Source: Sodalis praecaptivus
GTDB lineage: Bacteria; Pseudomonadota; Gammaproteobacteria; Enterobacterales; Enterobacteriaceae
Direction of reading: 5' to 3'
DNA length: 64,000 bases
Assembly (NCBI RefSeq): GCF_000517425.1
Contig: NZ_CP006569.1
Location: 3,214,760 to 3,278,759 of the forward strand
Shown piece by piece: positions 39,039 through 51,053 of the stretch (position 1 is its first letter; each line of letters starts with the position of its first letter). The notes beneath the pieces were generated by a model. That model had not been told where the DNA came from and searched no databases. It saw only the letters and a program-made list of their open reading frames with translations. The translations under genes and the position numbers were made by a program.

Positions 39039-41621
39039 ATGCAAGAGCTTTATCGCCCGGAAGAGATAGAATCCACCGTCCAGCAACACTGGCATGAAAA
39101 TGATACGTTCAAGGTCACCGAAGACCCTGGCAAGGAAAAATACTACTGCCTATCCATGCTGCCCTATCCTTCCGGCCGCCTGCATATGGGGCATGTGCGC
39201 AACTACACCATCGGCGACGTGATAGCCCGCTATCAGCGCATGCTGGGCAAAAATGTCCTCCAGCCTATCGGCTGGGACGCGTTTGGCCTGCCCGCCGAAG
39301 GGGCCGCGGTAAAAAACAATACCGCGCCGGCGCCGTGGACCTATGCCAATATCGATTATATGAAGAGCCAGCTAAAACTGTTGGGCTTCGGCTACGACTG
39401 GCATCGTGAACTCGCCACCTGCCGCCCGGAATATTACCGTTGGGAGCAGTGGTTTTTTACCCGCCTGTATGAAAAGGGCCTGGTATATAAAAAGACCTCG
39501 GCGGTCAACTGGTGCCCGCAGGACCAGACGGTGCTGGCCAACGAGCAGGTCATCGATGGCTGCTGCTGGCGCTGCGACACCAAGGTCGAGCGCAAGGAAA
39601 TCCCGCAGTGGTTCGTGAAAATTACCGCATACGCCGACGAACTGCTGTACGATCTGGATAAGCTGGAGAGCTGGCCTGAGCAGGTGAAAACCATGCAGCG
39701 CAACTGGATCGGCCGTTCGGAAGGGGTGGAAATCACCTTCCAGGTCGTCGACAGCGAAGAGACGCTTACGGTCTACACCACCCGCCCGGATACCTTTATG
39801 GGCGCCACCTACGTCGCGGTCGCGGCGGGTCACCCGCTTTCCCTGCAGGCGGCGGCGTCCAATCCGGCGCTGGCCGATTTCATCCAGGAATGCCGCACCA
39901 CCAAAGTGGCGGAAGCGGACATGGCCACGATGGAAAAAAAGGGAATGGATACCGGCCTGCACGCGCTGCATCCGCTAACCGGCGAGACGTTGCCGGTTTG
40001 GGTGGCCAATTTCGTGCTGATGGATTACGGCACCGGCGCGGTGATGGCGGTACCGGGTCACGACCAGCGCGATTTTGAGTTTGCCCGCAAATATGACTTG
40101 CCCGTCAAGCCGGTCATCCGCAACCCCGACGGCAGCGAGCCGGATATCAGCGCTCAGGCAATGACCGACAAAGGGGTGCTGTTCAATTCCGGCGAATTCG
40201 ACGGTCTGGATTTCCAGGCCGGCTTCAATGCTATTGCCGATGCGCTGGTGGCGCGCGGCGTCGGTGAGCGCAAGGTGAACTATCGCCTGCGCGACTGGGG
40301 GGTTTCCCGCCAGCGCTATTGGGGGGCGCCGATCCCGATGATGACCCTCGAAGACGGCACCGTAGTGCCGACGCCGGAAGATCAACTGCCGGTCGTGCTG
40401 CCGGAAGACGTGGTAATGGACGGTATTACCAGTCCGCTGAAGGCCGATCCCGAGTGGGCCAAAACCATCTACCGCGGCCAGCCGGCGCTGCGTGAAACCG
40501 ATACCTTCGATACCTTCATGGAATCCTCCTGGTATTACGCGCGCTATACTTGCCCGGATTATGACCGCGGCATGCTTGATCCCGCCGCCGCCAACTATTG
40601 GCTGCCGGTGGATCAGTACATTGGCGGTATCGAACACGCCATCATGCACCTGATGTATTTCCGTTTCTATCACAAGCTGCTGCGCGACGCCGGCCTGGTC
40701 ACCTCCGACGAGCCGGCCAAGCGCCTGCTGTGTCAGGGTATGGTGCTGGCCGACGCCTTCTACTACCTTCGGGACAGCGGCGAACGCATTTGGGTCTCGC
40801 CGGTGGACGTCAGCGTGGAGCGCGATGAGAAAGGCCGCATCGTCAAAGCCACCGATGCCACGGGCCGCGAGCTGGCCTACGCCGGCATGAGCAAGATGTC
40901 GAAATCGAAAAACAACGGTATCGACCCGCAAGAGATGGTGGAGAAATACGGCGCCGATACCGTGCGCCTGTTTATGATGTTCGCCTCGCCCGCGGAAATG
41001 ACGCTCGAATGGCAGGAATCCGGCGTGGAAGGCGCCAATCGGTTTTTGAAACGCGTATGGAAACTGGCGTATGAGCATACCCAGCTGGGCCCGGTGGGTA
41101 CGCTGGATATCGCCGCCTTGAACGACGAGCAAAAAGCGCTGCGTCGCGAAGTGCACAAAACCATTGCCAAGGTCACCGACGATATCGGCCGCCGCCAGAC
41201 GTTCAACACCGCCATCGCCGCCATTATGGAACTGATGAACAAGTTGGCGCGCGCGCCGCAGCAGACCGAGCAGGATCGCGCGCTGCTGCAGGAGGCCCTG
41301 GTGGCGGTGGTGCGGATGCTTTATCCGTTCACTCCCCATGCCTGCTTCACACTTTGGCGGGCGCTGGGGGGCGAAGGGGATATCGATAACGCCCCGTGGC
41401 CTGTCGCTGACGACGCCGCTAGGGTGGAAGATGCCAAACTGGTGGTCATTCAGGTCAACGGCAAGCTGCGCGGCAGAATTACCGTGCCCGCAGACGCCGA
41501 CGAAGCCTTGGTACGTGAGCGCGCCTCTCAGGAACATCTGGTGGCGAAACATCTGGAAGGGACCACGGTACGCAAGGTGATTTATGTACCGGGTAAACTG
41601 CTTAACCTGGTCGTGGGTTAA
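39039..41621 (+). CDS. leuS: Leucyl-tRNA synthetase
   Basis: Class I synthetase of 860 residues, the E. coli length. The HIGH motif is [16 protein letters not shown] near residue 42 and KMSKS is [15 protein letters not shown] near 618. The CP1 editing domain includes [15 protein letters not shown] and [14 protein letters not shown]. The zinc-containing insert shows CPQDQT and GCCWRCD. It heads the leuS-lptE-holA-nadD gene string. Confidence 0.98.
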   Translation: MQELYRPEEIESTVQQHWHENDTFKVTEDPGKEKYYCLSMLPYPSGRLHMGHVRNYTIGDVIARYQRMLGKNVLQPIGWDAFGLPAEGAAVKNNTAPAPWTYANIDYMKSQLKLLGFGYDWHRELATCRPEYYRWEQWFFTRLYEKGLVYKKTSAVNWCPQDQTVLANEQVIDGCCWRCDTKVERKEIPQWFVKITAYADELLYDLDKLESWPEQVKTMQRNWIGRSEGVEITFQVVDSEETLTVYTTRPDTFMGATYVAVAAGHPLSLQAAASNPALADFIQECRTTKVAEADMATMEKKGMDTGLHALHPLTGETLPVWVANFVLMDYGTGAVMAVPGHDQRDFEFARKYDLPVKPVIRNPDGSEPDISAQAMTDKGVLFNSGEFDGLDFQAGFNAIADALVARGVGERKVNYRLRDWGVSRQRYWGAPIPMMTLEDGTVVPTPEDQLPVVLPEDVVMDGITSPLKADPEWAKTIYRGQPALRETDTFDTFMESSWYYARYTCPDYDRGMLDPAAANYWLPVDQYIGGIEHAIMHLMYFRFYHKLLRDAGLVTSDEPAKRLLCQGMVLADAFYYLRDSGERIWVSPVDVSVERDEKGRIVKATDATGRELAYAGMSKMSKSKNNGIDPQEMVEKYGADTVRLFMMFASPAEMTLEWQESGVEGANRFLKRVWKLAYEHTQLGPVGTLDIAALNDEQKALRREVHKTIAKVTDDIGRRQTFNTAIAAIMELMNKLARAPQQTEQDRALLQEALVAVVRMLYPFTPHACFTLWRALGGEGDIDNAPWPVADDAARVEDAKLVVIQVNGKLRGRITVPADADEALVRERASQEHLVAKHLEGTTVRKVIYVPGKLLNLVVG

Positions 41622-41635
41622 CAGAAGGAGACGTT

Positions 41636-42214
41636 GTGCGATATCGGACTTTAGCACTGATCTTGGGCTTGGCGGTGATGACCACCGCCGGCTGTGGTTA
41701 TCACCTGCGCGGCACCACCGCCCAGGTGCCGACCGAAATGAAAACCATGACATTGAACAGTTATGATCCTTACGGCCCGCTGACCCGTGCCGTGCGCGCT
41801 GAACTGCGTCTGAACGATGTGACGCTGCTTGACGACGCCAAGGACAAAAACGCGACGCTGCCGTCGCTTAGGATTGTCAATTCGTCGGAAAGTCAGGTGA
41901 CCGCGTCGGTATTCCAGGATGGGAAAACCGCCGAATACCAGATGACGCTGAGCGTACAGGCACAGGTGTTGATGCCCGGCAAAGATTACTACCCCATCGA
42001 TGTGAAAGTTTATCGTTCGTTCTTTGATAACCCGCTGACGGCGCTGGCGAAAGATGCCGAAGGGGACATCATCCGTCAAGAATTGCGTCAGCAGGCGGCG
42101 CAACAGCTGGTGCGTAAACTGCTGACGGTGCATGCCGCCGAGGAGGCGGATAATGCGCTGGACGCGAAATTGAAGCAGCAGCAACCGCGGCCGACGGCGG
42201 CGCCGGCGTCCTGA
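41636..42214 (+). CDS. lptE: LPS-assembly lipoprotein LptE
   Basis: Outer-membrane lipoprotein that plugs LptD and completes LPS insertion. The 192-residue precursor begins with GTG behind AGAAGGAGACGTT, has a short signal peptide and lipobox TAGC (Cys at residue 20), then [22 protein letters not shown] and [17 protein letters not shown]. The C terminus is a Gln/Pro/Ala tail. Formerly rlpB. Located 15 bp after leuS, a classical arrangement. Confidence 0.95.
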   Translation: MRYRTLALILGLAVMTTAGCGYHLRGTTAQVPTEMKTMTLNSYDPYGPLTRAVRAELRLNDVTLLDDAKDKNATLPSLRIVNSSESQVTASVFQDGKTAEYQMTLSVQAQVLMPGKDYYPIDVKVYRSFFDNPLTALAKDAEGDIIRQELRQQAAQQLVRKLLTVHAAEEADNALDAKLKQQQPRPTAAPAS

Positions 42215-42248
42215 TGAACCGGTGCTCTGTGTCACGGCGGGCGGCACT

Positions 42249-43280
42249 ATGATCCGGCTGTATGCCGAGCAGTTGGGCGCGCAGTTGCAAGAGTCGCTGC
42301 GCCCCTGTTATCTGCTGTTCGGCAACGATCCGCTGCTGCTACAGGAAAGCCAGGATGGTATTCGCGATCGGGCCCAGGAGCAGCAGTTCGACGAACATTT
42401 CAGCGTTACGCTGGACGCCGGCACCGACTGGGACGCGATTTTCAGCCTGTGCCAGGCGCGCAGCCTGTTCGCCAGTCGCCAGACGCTGTTGCTTGTCCTG
42501 CCGGACGGTGGCGTTCAGGCCGCCATGGGGGAAAAGCTACTTCAGCTGGCGTCGCTGCTCCATGAGGATCTGCTGCTGATCCTGCGCGGCAGCAAGCTGA
42601 CCCGCGCCTTGGAGAACACCGCCTGGTTTAAAGCGCTTAGCCCGCGTGCGGTGCTGGTGAGCTGCGCCACGCCGGAGCAGGGGCAATTGCCGCGCTGGGT
42701 GGCGAGGCGCGCCAAAAGCATGAAGCTGACGCTGGATGACGCCGCCTGCCAACTGCTGTGCTATTGCTACGAGGGCAATCTGCTGGCGCTGGCCCAGGCG
42801 CTGGAGCGACTGTCGCTTATCTACCCGGACGGCAGTCTGACGCTGCCGCGGGTCGATGCGGCGGTAAACGACGCCGCGCATTTTACCCCGTTTCACTGGG
42901 TCGATGCCGCGCTGGCGGGTAAGAGCAAACGCGCCGCGCACATTCTGCGTCAGCTGCGGCTGGAAGCCGCGGAGCCGGTGATCCTGCTGCGCAGCATTCA
43001 GCGCGAAGTTCTGCAATTGCTGACGCTGAAACGGCAAATGGCCGCCGCGCCGATGCGCACGCTCTTCGACCGCCATAAAGTGTGGCAGAACCGCCGGCCG
43101 CTGCTGACACAGGCGTTGGGGCGGCTTACCCTGCCGCAGCTGCGGGACGCGGTGGCGTTAATGACCCACATTGAATTGGCGCTTAAGCAGGATTATGGCT
43201 ATCCCGTATGGTCTGATCTGAACGCGTTGGCGCTGCTCTTGTGCGGCAAAACGCTGCCCGCGGCGATGCTTAATGGCTGA
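42249..43280 (+). CDS. holA: DNA polymerase III subunit delta
   Basis: Clamp-loader subunit that opens the beta ring. The ATG at 42249 ([19 protein letters not shown]) gives 343 residues as in E. coli; an in-frame TTG/CTG-like start at 42222 would add nine residues. Typical segments are [31 protein letters not shown] and [15 protein letters not shown]. Overlaps nadD by 8 bp. Confidence 0.96.
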   Translation: MIRLYAEQLGAQLQESLRPCYLLFGNDPLLLQESQDGIRDRAQEQQFDEHFSVTLDAGTDWDAIFSLCQARSLFASRQTLLLVLPDGGVQAAMGEKLLQLASLLHEDLLLILRGSKLTRALENTAWFKALSPRAVLVSCATPEQGQLPRWVARRAKSMKLTLDDAACQLLCYCYEGNLLALAQALERLSLIYPDGSLTLPRVDAAVNDAAHFTPFHWVDAALAGKSKRAAHILRQLRLEAAEPVILLRSIQREVLQLLTLKRQMAAAPMRTLFDRHKVWQNRRPLLTQALGRLTLPQLRDAVALMTHIELALKQDYGYPVWSDLNALALLLCGKTLPAAMLNG

Positions 43281-43926
43281 TCGCGCTCTGAGGGCCTTTT
43301 ACGGCGGCACCTTCGACCCTATCCACTACGGGCATCTGCGGCCCGTTATTGCGCTGGCGCGCCTTGTCAACCTGCAGCAAGTGATCCTCCTACCGAACAA
43401 TGTCCCGCCGCACCGGCCGCAGCCGGTAGCGTCGGCGCAGCAGCGGCTGGCGATGGCGCGCCTGGCGATCGCCGAGGTGCCGGACGCGCTGTTCACCCTT
43501 GATGATCGTGAACTTCGCCGCTCAACGCCCTCCTGGACGGTCGATACCTTTGAAGAACTGCGCCGCGAATATGGTCCCGACGCGCCGCTGGGCTTCATCA
43601 TTGGCCAGGATTCGCTGCTCACTCTGCCGCAATGGCACCGCGGCCTGGCGCTGCTGGACCTTTGCCATCTGCTGGTGTGCGCCCGTCCCGGCTATGGCGA
43701 CGGGCTGGACGGCAAGAGCGACAACCGCTGGCTCACCCGCCGGTTAACCCGGGATCCGCAGGCGCTGCATCGGCAGCCGGCGGGGCTTATCTATTGCGCG
43801 GATACGCCGCAACTTGCCATTTCCGCCAGCGACATCCGGGCACGTTACCGTGAAGGCCGCGCCTGCGATGGCCTGCTCCCCCCCGCGGTGCAAGGTTATA
43901 TTGACGAACAGGGCTTATACCGTTAG
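43273..43926 (+). CDS. nadD: Nicotinate-mononucleotide adenylyltransferase
   Basis: Forms deamido-NAD from NaMN and ATP. The 217-residue protein has the nucleotidyltransferase motif [14 protein letters not shown] (HxGH) and the C-terminal [26 protein letters not shown] and [14 protein letters not shown] complete the fold. In E. coli cobC follows; here it is missing and a 160-bp spacer leads to rsfS. Confidence 0.96.
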   Translation: MADRALRAFYGGTFDPIHYGHLRPVIALARLVNLQQVILLPNNVPPHRPQPVASAQQRLAMARLAIAEVPDALFTLDDRELRRSTPSWTVDTFEELRREYGPDAPLGFIIGQDSLLTLPQWHRGLALLDLCHLLVCARPGYGDGLDGKSDNRWLTRRLTRDPQALHRQPAGLIYCADTPQLAISASDIRARYREGRACDGLLPPAVQGYIDEQGLYR

Positions 43927-44031
43927 TGTGCGCGCCATGCTATGCTATGCGCCTTATCTCGCCGGCCAGGCCGGCGCTGTGATGCCAAGTTCATTCCGCG
44001 GTCAACCGGCGCCTGGCAGCTATCCCATTGA

Positions 44032-44406
<375 letters not shown>

Positions 44407-44409
44407 GGT

Positions 44410-44880
44410 TTGAAACTGCAGCTTATCGCCGTCGGGACCAAAATGCCGGGTTGGGTGCACACCGGGTTTACCGACTATCTCAAGCGTTTTCCCAAAGAGC
44501 TGCCCTTCGAGCTGACGGAAATTGCGGCCGGTAAGCGCGGCAAGAATGCGGATATCGCGCGCATTCTGGAAAAGGAAGGGGAACTGATGCTGGCTGCGGT
44601 AGCAAAAGGCAATCGCATCGTCACGCTGGATATCCCCGGCGCACGCTGGGAGACGCCGCAGCTGGCGCAGCAGCTTGAACGCTGGAAGCATGACGGGCGC
44701 GACGTCAGTCTCCTTGTCGGCGGGCCCGAGGGGCTGGCCCCCGCCTGCAAGGCAGCCGCCGAGCAAAGCTGGTCGCTGTCCCCGTTAACTTTGCCGCATC
44801 CGCTGGTGCGGGTGCTGGTCGCGGAGAGCCTGTATCGTGCGTGGAGCATTACTACCAATCACCCTTATCACCGCGAGTGA
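44410..44880 (+). CDS. rlmH: 23S rRNA pseudouridine-1915 N3-methyltransferase
   Basis: SPOUT-class methyltransferase of 156 residues that modifies helix 69 of 23S rRNA. The SAM-binding knot appears as [17 protein letters not shown] and [20 protein letters not shown], with the terminal NHPYHRE. Start is TTG at 44410, following the rsfS stop by three bases (TGAGGTTTG), so initiation is probably coupled to rsfS translation. Confidence 0.96.
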   Translation: MKLQLIAVGTKMPGWVHTGFTDYLKRFPKELPFELTEIAAGKRGKNADIARILEKEGELMLAAVAKGNRIVTLDIPGARWETPQLAQQLERWKHDGRDVSLLVGGPEGLAPACKAAAEQSWSLSPLTLPHPLVRVLVAESLYRAWSITTNHPYHRE

Positions 44881-44917
44881 AGCGGTGAAGATGGTTAACG
44901 TGAAATAATTCCGCTGA

Positions 44918-46822
44918 ATGAAAATAGAACGTAACCCCTTCCGCGACTATTCAGCCGAGTCGGCGCTGTTCGTGCGCCGCGCCCTGGTAGCGTTCGCCGG
45001 TATATTGCTGCTGACCGGCATACTTATCGTCAATCTGTACCATTTGCAAATCGTCCGCTTCGAGGATTACCGCACCCGCTCCAATGAAAACCGCATCAAA
45101 CTGGTTCCCATCGCGCCCAGCCGCGGCATCATCTACGACCGCAACGGCACCCCGCTGGCGCTGAATCGCACCATTTATCAGTTGGAGCTGGTGCCGGAAA
45201 AGGTGGACGATTTAGCCCAAACCATCGCCGCTCTGCGCCCGATTGTCGATTTAACCGATGACGATATTGCCAATTTTGAAAAAGAGCGTAAACGTTCCCG
45301 CCGCTTTACCTCGCTACCGCTTAAAGTGGGTTTGACCGACGTGCAACAGGCCCGTTTCGCCGTTAACCAGTACCGTTTTCCCGGCGTCGAAGTCAAGGGC
45401 TACCAGCGCCGCTACTACCCCTACGGCTCCGCGCTTACCCACGTTATCGGTTATGTGTCGAAAATCAATGACCGCGACGTGGAACGCCTGGATAAAGAGG
45501 GCATCTTGCCGAACTATGCCGCCACCCACGATATCGGTAAGTTGGGTATCGAACGTTACTATGAAAGTACGCTGCACGGTAAAACCGGTTACGAAGAGGT
45601 CGAGGTCAATAACCGCGGGCGGGTGATCCGCCAGTTGCACGAGCAGCCACCGCAGGCGGGTAAGGATATTACCCTGACGCTGGATCTCAGCCTGCAACAA
45701 TATATTGAGAAACTGCTGGCCGGCAGCCGCGCCGCGGTGGTGGTGGTCGATCCCCGCGACGGCGGCATCCGCGCGCTGGTGTCCAACCCAAGCTACGACC
45801 CGAACCTGTTTGTCGACGGTATTTCCAGCAAGGATTACCACGCGCTGCTGGAAGACGAAAACCGCCCGCTTATCAATCGCGCCACCCAGGGGGTGTACCC
45901 GCCCGCCTCTACCGTAAAACCCTATATCTCGGTTTCGGCGCTGACCCTGGGTGTTATCAATAAAAATTTCTCGCTGTTTGATCCGGGCTGGTGGCAATTA
46001 CCCGGTTCGGAAAAACGTTACCGCGACTGGAAGCGCTGGGGACACGGGCGGTTGAACGTCACTCGAGCGCTGGAGGAGTCGGCGGATACCTTCTTTTATC
46101 AGGTGGCCTATGATATGGGCATCGACAGGCTTTCCGAATGGATGACCAAATTTGGCTACGGCCAGTATACCGGCATCGATTTGTCCGAGGAGCGCGCCGG
46201 CGTGATGCCGACCCGCGATTGGAAGATCGCGCGGTTCAAAAAACCCTGGTATCAAGGTGACACCATCCCCGTTGGCATCGGTCAGGGCTATTGGACCGCC
46301 ACGCCGGTGCAAATGTCTAAAGCGTTAATGACGTTGATTAATGACGGCGCGGTACGCACGCCGCATCTGCTCTACGGTACGCGGGAAAACGGCCGCCAGG
46401 TCCCCTATCGACAACCGGAACAGGCGCAAATCGGCGATCCTCATTCCGGTTATTGGGAGATCGCCAAAGACGGTATGTATGGCGTCGCCAACCGGCCGAA
46501 CGGCACGGCGCGCAAAAGTTTTGCCGACGCCCCTTACAAGGCGGCGGCCAAATCCGGTACCGCCCAAGTGTATGGCCTGAAGGCCAACGAAACCTACAAT
46601 GCGCATAAAATCGCCGAACGTTTGCGTGATCATAAGCTGATGACCGCTTTTGCCCCCTATGACAAGCCAACGGTGGGGGTGGTGGTGATACTGGAAAACG
46701 GCGGCGTCGGCCCGGCGGTGGGTACCATTACCCGCCAGATTTTGGATCATATCCTCCTGGGCGATAACACCACGGACTTACCGGCGGAGCCGCCCGCCCC
46801 GCCCGGCAGCGAGAGTGATTAA
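44918..46822 (+). CDS. mrdA: Penicillin-binding protein 2 (elongasome transpeptidase)
   Basis: Class B PBP that crosslinks peptidoglycan in lateral-wall growth together with RodA. The 634-residue chain has one N-terminal membrane segment (VAFAGILLLTGILIVNLYHL), a pedestal domain and the transpeptidase domain. Its motifs are SXXK in PPASTVKPYI near residue 330, SXD in EESADTFFYQ and KSG in AKSGTAQVYG near 545. It is followed six bp later by mrdB. Intact MrdAB predicts rod shape. Confidence 0.97.
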   Translation: MKIERNPFRDYSAESALFVRRALVAFAGILLLTGILIVNLYHLQIVRFEDYRTRSNENRIKLVPIAPSRGIIYDRNGTPLALNRTIYQLELVPEKVDDLAQTIAALRPIVDLTDDDIANFEKERKRSRRFTSLPLKVGLTDVQQARFAVNQYRFPGVEVKGYQRRYYPYGSALTHVIGYVSKINDRDVERLDKEGILPNYAATHDIGKLGIERYYESTLHGKTGYEEVEVNNRGRVIRQLHEQPPQAGKDITLTLDLSLQQYIEKLLAGSRAAVVVVDPRDGGIRALVSNPSYDPNLFVDGISSKDYHALLEDENRPLINRATQGVYPPASTVKPYISVSALTLGVINKNFSLFDPGWWQLPGSEKRYRDWKRWGHGRLNVTRALEESADTFFYQVAYDMGIDRLSEWMTKFGYGQYTGIDLSEERAGVMPTRDWKIARFKKPWYQGDTIPVGIGQGYWTATPVQMSKALMTLINDGAVRTPHLLYGTRENGRQVPYRQPEQAQIGDPHSGYWEIAKDGMYGVANRPNGTARKSFADAPYKAAAKSGTAQVYGLKANETYNAHKIAERLRDHKLMTAFAPYDKPTVGVVVILENGGVGPAVGTITRQILDHILLGDNTTDLPAEPPAPPGSESD

Positions 46823-46828
46823 CCGATC

Positions 46829-47941
46829 ATGACTGATAATCCGCAACAAACCTCCCTGTGGAACAAGCTGCACATTGACGTAATGCTGCTGTTTTTCGTC
46901 ACCCTGCTGCTGGTCTACAGCGCCCTGGTGGTGTGGAGCGCCAGCGGCCAAGATGTGGGCATGATGGAACGTAAGATTGCCCAGATTGTTATGGGCCTGC
47001 TGGTGATGCTGGTGATGGCGCAGGTGCCGCCCCGCGTCTATGAGGCCTGGGCGCCCTATTTGTATATTTTCTGCGTGTTTCTGCTGGTGCTGGTGGATGC
47101 CTTCGGGCAAATCAGTAAAGGCGCGCAGCGCTGGCTGGACCTGGGTTTTATCCGCTTTCAACCCTCGGAAATCGCCAAAATCGCCGTACCGCTGATGGTT
47201 GCGCGCTTTATCAACCGCGACAGCTGTCCGCCGTCGCTGAAAAATACCGCTATCGCGCTGGTGCTGATTTTCGTGCCCACGCTGCTGGTGGCGGCGCAGC
47301 CCGATCTGGGCACCGCCATCCTTATCGCCGCGTCGGGCCTGTTCGTGCTGTTTTTGTCCGGCATGAGCTGGAAACTGATCGCCGTGGCGGCGCTGCTGGT
47401 GGCGGCGTTTATCCCCGTGCTGTGGTTCTTTTTGATGCATGATTACCAGCGCGACCGGGTCATGATGCTGCTGGATCCTGAAACCGACCCCCTCGGCGCC
47501 GGCTACCATATCATCCAGTCGAAAATCGCCATCGGCTCCGGTGGCCTGTCCGGCAAAGGCTGGCTGCACGGCACCCAGTCGCAGTTGGAGTTCTTGCCCG
47601 AGCGCCACACCGACTTTATTTTCGCGGTGCTGGGGGAGGAGTTGGGGCTTATTGGCGTCCTGGTGCTGCTGGCCCTTTACCTGGGGGTCATCATGCGCGG
47701 TCTGGTCATCGCGGCGCGGGCGCAGAACACGTTCGGACGGGTCATGGCCGGCGGTTTAATGCTGATTTTGTTCGTTTATGTGTTCGTGAATATCGGTATG
47801 GTTAGTGGTATCTTACCGGTGGTTGGCGTGCCGCTGCCGCTGGTGAGCTACGGCGGCTCGGCGCTGATCGTGCTAATGGCGGGGTTTGGTATCGTCATGT
47901 CGATACATACTCATCGAAAAATGTTGTCTAAAAGTTTATAG
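46829..47941 (+). CDS. mrdB: Rod-shape peptidoglycan polymerase RodA
   Basis: SEDS glycosyltransferase with about ten membrane helices, 370 residues as in E. coli. Family signatures are [30 protein letters not shown] (with the catalytic Asp region), [26 protein letters not shown] and [16 protein letters not shown]. Partner of MrdA. Confidence 0.97.
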   Translation: MTDNPQQTSLWNKLHIDVMLLFFVTLLLVYSALVVWSASGQDVGMMERKIAQIVMGLLVMLVMAQVPPRVYEAWAPYLYIFCVFLLVLVDAFGQISKGAQRWLDLGFIRFQPSEIAKIAVPLMVARFINRDSCPPSLKNTAIALVLIFVPTLLVAAQPDLGTAILIAASGLFVLFLSGMSWKLIAVAALLVAAFIPVLWFFLMHDYQRDRVMMLLDPETDPLGAGYHIIQSKIAIGSGGLSGKGWLHGTQSQLEFLPERHTDFIFAVLGEELGLIGVLVLLALYLGVIMRGLVIAARAQNTFGRVMAGGLMLILFVYVFVNIGMVSGILPVVGVPLPLVSYGGSALIVLMAGFGIVMSIHTHRKMLSKSL

Positions 47942-47950
47942 AGGTGAGCA

Positions 47951-49111
47951 ATGCGAAAGCTTTGGTGCATTATCGGCATGATGGGATTAGCGCTCAGCGC
48001 CTGTACCACCCAGCAGGAGACCCAACCCTCGACGCAGGCACAGCCCGCCTACACCGGGCCCGTTGTGGAAATCAGCGGCGCTGAACCACGTTATGAGCCT
48101 TATAATCCGGGCAACATGCAGGATTACGAGGTCAACGGCAAGCGCTACAGCATCGTTAAAAACCCGCAAAATTTTAGCCAAACGGGCCTTGCCGCCTGGT
48201 ATGACAGCGAAAGCAGCGGCAATTCCCGCACCGCCAGCGGCGAGCCATTCGATGCCTACGCGCTGGCGGCCGCCCATCCGACGCTACCGCTGCCCAGCTA
48301 CGTGCGGGTGACCAACCTGAGCAACGGCCGCCAACTGGTGGTGCGCGTTAACGACCGCGGCCCATACACGCCGGGACGCATCATCGATCTGACCCGCGCC
48401 GCCGCCGACCGACTGAATATTTCCAACAATACCAAGGTACGGGTCGACTTCATTCAGGTGGCGCCGGACGGCACGCTGACCGGCCCGGGCACCGTCGGCA
48501 CCGTGGTGGCGAAACAGAGCTTCGCCCTACCGCCGCGGCCGGATCTGAGCGTCACGGGCGCCTCTGGCGATAGCGGCGCGGCACTCTCCTCCGGCAACGG
48601 CGCGACCATGGTCGGCAATAGCGGTGCGGCGGTGCCCGCGGCGACGGGAAGCCGTGCCGGCGCTAACGGCGCGCTGCTCAGCGCCGACGGCGGCGCGGTC
48701 GACCAAGGTGGCGCCGGCGCGCAGTCCGCCGGCCAACAAACGACGGCACCGCTCGCTGCCACCGGTCAACGCAGCGGGTTCCTCGGCGCGCCGTCGGCCT
48801 TACCGGCGGGCGTCGTGGAAACTCAAAACGCTGAAACCGCGGCCAGCGCCGTGCCCCCCGCCGCGGACGCCGCACCGCCGGCCGCCGCCGGCCGTTTCAT
48901 GGTGCAGGTAGGCGCCATCGGCGATGCCCAGCGCGCCGCCAATTGGCAAAAAGACCTCAGTAATCGCTTCAGCGTGCCGGGTAGAGTCTCGGCCAACGGC
49001 AATTTATTCCGCGTGCAGTTAGGCCCGTTCCCGAGTCGTCAGCAGGCGCAGGCGCTGGTGCAGCGATTGCAGAGCGAAGCCCAGCAACAGGCCTTTATCA
49101 CGGCGCTATAG
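47951..49111 (+). CDS. rlpA: Septal-ring lytic transglycosylase RlpA
   Basis: Outer-membrane lipoprotein of 386 residues with lipobox LSAC (Cys at residue 18). A double-psi beta-barrel domain covers about residues 78-165 (GLAAWYDSESSGNSRTASGE, VRVNDRGPYTPGRIIDLTRA). A long Ala/Gly/Ser-rich linker of about 110 residues follows, then a C-terminal SPOR domain (RFMVQVGAIGDAQRAANWQK, FRVQLGPFPSRQQAQALV) that binds denuded glycan at the septum. The linker is longer than in E. coli (362 total). Whether it is enzymatically active varies between species. Confidence 0.95.
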   Translation: MRKLWCIIGMMGLALSACTTQQETQPSTQAQPAYTGPVVEISGAEPRYEPYNPGNMQDYEVNGKRYSIVKNPQNFSQTGLAAWYDSESSGNSRTASGEPFDAYALAAAHPTLPLPSYVRVTNLSNGRQLVVRVNDRGPYTPGRIIDLTRAAADRLNISNNTKVRVDFIQVAPDGTLTGPGTVGTVVAKQSFALPPRPDLSVTGASGDSGAALSSGNGATMVGNSGAAVPAATGSRAGANGALLSADGGAVDQGGAGAQSAGQQTTAPLAATGQRSGFLGAPSALPAGVVETQNAETAASAVPPAADAAPPAAAGRFMVQVGAIGDAQRAANWQKDLSNRFSVPGRVSANGNLFRVQLGPFPSRQQAQALVQRLQSEAQQQAFITAL

Positions 49112-49434
49112 CCGCCGCGATCGACAATGTCACAACCGACGCCGCTTGACCGTTCCCGACCGGCGGCGTCCGTTTCCCGGCAACCACCGTCTACCGCTTC
49201 CGACCGGCGCCCTCTACCTGTTCCCGGCCGGCGGCGTTTGATGGTCTTTGGCCAGCGCGCTCTGACCGGGGTCGCCGGCCGTTTGTCAATAAGTCGATGC
49301 ACCGTGTAAACCCCTGAAACAAAATTATTTGCCTCAGCCGCACGCGGTGCCGTTTTGCCTGATGCCGCCATTTTTGACATCTGGTATAGTGTGGCACGAT
49401 TTTAACTTACCCCCATGGATGCCGTTATCCTGAC
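49112..49434 (+). promoter_or_regulatory. rlpA-dacA spacer with imperfect repeats and a dacA promoter
   Basis: The spacer holds three loosely repeated GC units at 49152, 49196 and 49220 (TTCCCGACCGGCGGCGT and variants). Near its end is an extended -10 element TGGTATAGT at 49382-49390, about 45 bp before dacA, with a TTGACA-like element overlapping at 49374. No gene is seen. Confidence 0.55.
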
Positions 49435-50646
49435 ATGAAGAATGTAACTACACCCCGCTTATTCAGTCGGTTAGCCTTGAGTACCGTTTTGGTCATGGGC
49501 GTTGTTTCCGCAAGCTTTGCCGACGATGTCAATCTGAAGACCATGATTCCGGGCGTACCGCAAATCGACGCCGAATCCTACATCCTCATCGATTACAATT
49601 CCGGTAAAGTGCTGGCGGAGATGAATGCCGACGCGCGCCGCGACCCCGCCAGCCTGACCAAAATGATGACCAGTTATGTCATCGGCCAAGCCATTAAAGC
49701 CGGCAAAATCACCCCGAATGATGTGGTTACGGTAAACAAAGACGCCTGGGCCACCGGCAATCCCGTGTTCAAAGGCTCCTCGCTGATGTTCCTGAAACCG
49801 GGCGATCGGGTACCGGTGTCGCAGCTCAACCGCGGCATTATTCTTCAGTCGGGCAATGACGCCTGCGTAGCGATGGCGGACTACGTTGCCGGCAGCCAGG
49901 ATGCGTTCGTGGGGCTGATGAATAATTATGTCAGCGCGCTGGGGCTGCAAAATACCCATTTTGAAACCGTCCACGGTCTGGATGCCCCCGGACAGTTCAG
50001 CTCCGCCCGGGATATGGCCATGATCGGTAAAGCGCTGATCCGCGACGTGCCGGACGAGTACGCCACCTATAAAGAAAAAGAATTTACCTTTAACAACATT
50101 CGTCAGATGAACCGCAACGGCCTGCTGTGGGACAGCAATCTGAACGTCGACGGCATCAAAACCGGCCATACCGAATCCGCGGGCTACAATTTGGTCGCCT
50201 CGGCGACCGAAGGCCAGATGCGCCTTATTTCCGCGGTACTCGGCGGACATTCCATGAAAGGCCGTGAAAACGAAAGCCGCAAGCTGCTGACCTGGGGTTT
50301 CCGCTTTTTTGAAACCGTGGCGCCGCTGAAGGCCGGCAAAGAGTTCGCCGCCGAGCCGGTGTGGTTTGGCGATAGCGACAGCGTGAAGCTGGGGGTGGAC
50401 AGCGATGCGTATCTGACTATCCCGCGCGGCCGGATGAAGGATCTCAAAGCCAGCTATGTGCTGGATAATCAGGAATTACACGCGCCGCTGGCGAAAAATC
50501 AGCGCGTCGGTACCATCAATTTCCAACTGGACGGTAAAACCATCGAACAACGCCCGCTGGTGGTGCTTAATGAAGTGAAAGAAGGCAATTTCTTCAGCCG
50601 CATGGTCGATTATGTCAAGTTGATGTTCCACCATTGGTTCGGTTAA
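49435..50646 (+). CDS. dacA: D-alanyl-D-alanine carboxypeptidase, PBP5
   Basis: Periplasmic low-molecular-mass PBP that trims the terminal D-Ala of stem peptides; 403 residues as in E. coli. A signal peptide of about 29 residues ([12 protein letters not shown]) precedes [20 protein letters not shown]. Catalytic motifs are SLTKMM (SXXK) near residue 73, SGN in [11 protein letters not shown] and KTG in [13 protein letters not shown]. The C-terminal amphipathic helix ([18 protein letters not shown]) anchors it to the inner membrane. Confidence 0.97.
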   Translation: MKNVTTPRLFSRLALSTVLVMGVVSASFADDVNLKTMIPGVPQIDAESYILIDYNSGKVLAEMNADARRDPASLTKMMTSYVIGQAIKAGKITPNDVVTVNKDAWATGNPVFKGSSLMFLKPGDRVPVSQLNRGIILQSGNDACVAMADYVAGSQDAFVGLMNNYVSALGLQNTHFETVHGLDAPGQFSSARDMAMIGKALIRDVPDEYATYKEKEFTFNNIRQMNRNGLLWDSNLNVDGIKTGHTESAGYNLVASATEGQMRLISAVLGGHSMKGRENESRKLLTWGFRFFETVAPLKAGKEFAAEPVWFGDSDSVKLGVDSDAYLTIPRGRMKDLKASYVLDNQELHAPLAKNQRVGTINFQLDGKTIEQRPLVVLNEVKEGNFFSRMVDYVKLMFHHWFG

Positions 50647-50775
50647 TCCGTTCATCCCTTGTCAGGGGCGGATCCGCGCCCCTATAATAACCCTATTCTA
50701 TCTGCCCCCGCTGCGGCGGGAGCGCCGGCGCCTGCCGCCGCTGCGGTATATCCATGCCGGTCACCGGGAGTCCTT

Positions 50776-51039
50776 ATGAAAACCAAACTGAATGAATTGC
50801 TCGAATTCCCCTGCCCGTTTACTTATAAAGTGATGGGTAGCGCCCAGCCGGAATTGGTGGATCAGGTGGTGGAAGTGGTGCAGCGCCACGCGCCGGGCGA
50901 CTATTCGCCGCAGGTTAAACCCAGCAGCAAAGGCAATTACCACTCCGTTTCCATTACCATTACCGCCACCCATATCGAACAGGTCGAAACGCTGTACGAA
51001 GAGCTGGGTAAAATAGACATCGTACGTATGGTGCTGTAA
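50776..51039 (+). CDS. ybeD: DUF493 protein YbeD
   Basis: An 87-residue ferredoxin-like-fold protein of the YbeD/DUF493 family with ACT-like topology; function unknown. The start at 50776 ([20 protein letters not shown]) follows GGGAG and gives the exact E. coli length. The longer frame from 50659 adds an Ala/Pro-rich stretch not seen in the family. 14 bp before lipB; linkage of ybeD to lipB is widely conserved. Confidence 0.95.
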   Translation: MKTKLNELLEFPCPFTYKVMGSAQPELVDQVVEVVQRHAPGDYSPQVKPSSKGNYHSVSITITATHIEQVETLYEELGKIDIVRMVL

Positions 51040-51053
51040 GCCGGGAGATCATC

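Noticed and set aside
39975-41753. 592-codon minus-strand frame across leuS
   Set aside because: Entirely opposite to intact leuS and the start of lptE; a product of GC-rich codon third positions.
49152-49239. CRISPR-like spaced GC repeats between rlpA and dacA
   Set aside because: Only three degenerate units with unequal spacing and no cas genes; best seen as low-complexity GC sequence.
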